Below are positions 62,664-64,000 of a DNA stretch of 64,000 nt, in pieces. The translations under genes were made by a program, and so were the position numbers. The DNA lies in assembly GCF_023499215.1 (NCBI RefSeq), contig NZ_JAKHSK010000026.1:1-64000 (forward strand). The letters run 5' to 3'. The notes under the pieces are model-generated. The model saw only the letters and a list, made by a program, of their open reading frames with translations, searched no databases and had not been told where the DNA came from. Origin of the DNA: Zunongwangia pacifica (GTDB lineage Bacteria > Bacteroidota > Bacteroidia > Flavobacteriales > Flavobacteriaceae). Position 1 is the first letter of the stretch. Each line of letters opens with the position of its first letter.

Positions 62664-64000
62664 TTAAACTTCAAACGCTTTTAGCGTTTTTTCGATTTCG
62701 TTTTTTATTATCTGAGCGAATTCTTCAACTGGCATTGTGCCAATATCTCCCTCGCCATGTTTTCGTACAGAAACCGTACCATCTTTTGCTTCTTGCTCTC
62801 CAACAATAAGCATGTAAGGGAACTTTTGCACTTCGGCTTCCCTTATTTTTTTACCAATGGTTTCGTTTCGGTTATCAAGTACGGCGCGAATTTCGTTATT
62901 TTCTAATAAACTTAAAACTTTTTGGCTATATTTTTCGTATTTCTCGCTGAGTGAGAGAATGATAGCCTGCTCTGGCATTAACCACAACGGGAAATTCCCT
63001 GCGGTATGCTCTAAAAGAATGGCGATAAATCTTTCCATGCTTCCAAATGGCGCTCTGTGAATCATTACCGGGCGATGAGACTCATTGTCACTTCCCTTAT
63101 ATGTCAGGTCAAAACGCTCTGGTAAATTATAATCTACCTGGATTGTGCCAAGTTGCCAGCTTCTGCCAAGCGCGTCTTTTACCATAAAGTCTAACTTAGG
63201 GCCATAAAAAGCAGCTTCGCCAGTCTCAATGACATAGTTTAAGCCTTTTTCTTTAGCAGCATTGATAATGGCATTTTCAGCTTTTTCCCAAACATCATCA
63301 CTTCCAATATATTTTTCTTTATTTTCAGGATCACGCAATGAAACCTGAGCTGTAAAGTTTTCAAAACCTAAAGTGTCAAATACGTATAATGTAAGATCGA
63401 TAACTTTTTTAAACTCTTCATCTAATTGTTCAGGAGTACAAAAAATATGAGCGTCATCTTGTGTAAATCCTCTTACACGGGTTAAACCATGTAGTTCCCC
63501 GCTTTGCTCATAACGATATACGGTGCCAAATTCAGCGAATCTTTTAGGAAGGTCACGATAACTCCATGATTGCGAATTATACATTTCACAATGGTGAGGA
63601 CAGTTCATTGGTTTTAGCAAAAACTCTTCGCCTTCGTTTGGTGTTTTAATAGGCTGAAAGCTGTCTTCACCATATTTGGCATAATGGCCAGAAGTTACAT
63701 ATAATTCTTTATGGCCTATATGTGGGCTAACCACCATTTCGTAACCCGCTTTTTTCTGAGCTTTTTTAAGGAAGTTTTCCAGGCGTTCCCTTAAAGCAGC
63801 TCCTTTAGGAAGCCATAATGGTAAACCTTGCCCCACTTTTTGTGAGAACGTAAAAAGCTCTAACTCTTTTCCTAGTTTTCTATGATCTCTTTTTTTAGCT
63901 TCTTCGAGAAGTTCCAGATATTCTTTTAATTCCTTTTGTTTGGGAAAACTTGTACCATATACACGGGTAAGTTGTGGATTTTTTTCATTACCTCTCCAGT
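62664..64000 (-). CDS. thrS: Threonine--tRNA ligase, C-terminal part (5' end outside the window)
   Basis: The frame is open from the right edge to 62664 (445 codons visible). It contains RVYGTSFP near the edge, then [19 protein letters not shown] and class II motifs with zinc-binding residues ([10 protein letters not shown], and later His residues). A tRNA-binding anticodon domain ends it ([20 protein letters not shown] ... [13 protein letters not shown]). The TGS and editing domains lie outside. It heads the thrS-infC-rpmI-rplT operon; its end is 16 nt before infC. Confidence 0.97.
   Translation of the reverse strand, partial: WRGNEKNPQLTRVYGTSFPKQKELKEYLELLEEAKKRDHRKLGKELELFTFSQKVGQGLPLWLPKGAALRERLENFLKKAQKKAGYEMVVSPHIGHKELYVTSGHYAKYGEDSFQPIKTPNEGEEFLLKPMNCPHHCEMYNSQSWSYRDLPKRFAEFGTVYRYEQSGELHGLTRVRGFTQDDAHIFCTPEQLDEEFKKVIDLTLYVFDTLGFENFTAQVSLRDPENKEKYIGSDDVWEKAENAIINAAKEKGLNYVIETGEAAFYGPKLDFMVKDALGRSWQLGTIQVDYNLPERFDLTYKGSDNESHRPVMIHRAPFGSMERFIAILLEHTAGNFPLWLMPEQAIILSLSEKYEKYSQKVLSLLENNEIRAVLDNRNETIGKKIREAEVQKFPYMLIVGEQEAKDGTVSVRKHGEGDIGTMPVEEFAQIIKNEIEKTLKAFEV

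Noticed and set aside
1-64000. CRISPR arrays, tRNA or rRNA genes
   Set aside because: No regularly spaced direct repeats and no cloverleaf or rRNA-like sequence recognised on reading; covariance searches could not be run.

Overview
The window reads as chromosome of a marine-type member of the Flavobacteriaceae (Bacteroidota), in the neighbourhood of Zunongwangia, Gramella or Salegentibacter. The evidence is AT-rich DNA, many short Bacteroidota-type lipoproteins, -7 boxes of the TAnnTTTG type, protein THX, a TonB receptor with a carboxypeptidase-like N-domain, and family sequences typical of that group. The genus is an inference. Gene content is mostly core. I found no CRISPR array, prophage, rRNA or tRNA. 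The only mobile element sign is the tail of an IS256-family transposase and its probable terminal repeat at the left edge.

Layout: 1-5304 holds the IS remnant, a lipoprotein, a tiny membrane protein and a tightly overlapped light/flavin cluster (flavin reductase, DUF2256, cryptochrome DASH, and an FeS photolyase broken by one in-frame TAA). 5577-9809 holds kynurenine 3-monooxygenase, a K+/H+ antiporter, a lipoprotein MsrA and another lipoprotein. 9987-22837 holds the degenerate zinc-ribbon protein with Nif3, LpxK, a TPR hybrid histidine kinase, GapA, LipA, a sigma factor, a glycosyltransferase, a fasciclin lipoprotein, MurB, an aminotransferase and a DUF1573 protein. 22971-35143 holds ValS, phospholipid synthesis (ACBP, Psd, CdsA), LUD, FtsH, RsfS, BirA, SRPBCC, PyrE, NUDIX and an M14 peptidase.

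35386-46954 holds a secreted PQQ-type sugar dehydrogenase next to a TonB receptor that resembles the PQQ importer YncD/PqqU, then CoaD, two unknown secreted proteins, the conserved Ddl/PASTA/RluD group, YaaA, a HAD phosphatase and a uracil-DNA-glycosylase-like protein with no AUG start. 47039-47319 holds two very small genes, one of them protein THX.

47397-55249 is a complete tryptophan operon on the minus strand in the order E-G-D-C-F-B-A. It is preceded by a promoter, a 20-residue leader peptide with three consecutive Trp codons, and a terminator with a matching antiterminator arm: a classical ribosome-controlled attenuator. The gaps between trpC, trpF, trpB and trpA are filled with palindromic repeats. 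55321-60753 holds YceI, a nitroreductase, MarR, two rhodaneses (the second without its catalytic Cys), a subtilase and a beta-barrel protein. The window ends in the translation operon thrS-infC-rpmI-rplT, with thrS cut by the right edge and infC apparently starting at a non-AUG codon.

The strongest regulatory finding is the trp attenuator. The best functional hypothesis is PQQ scavenging at 35386-38997. The most surprising gene-level event is the single-codon inactivation of the FeS photolyase.
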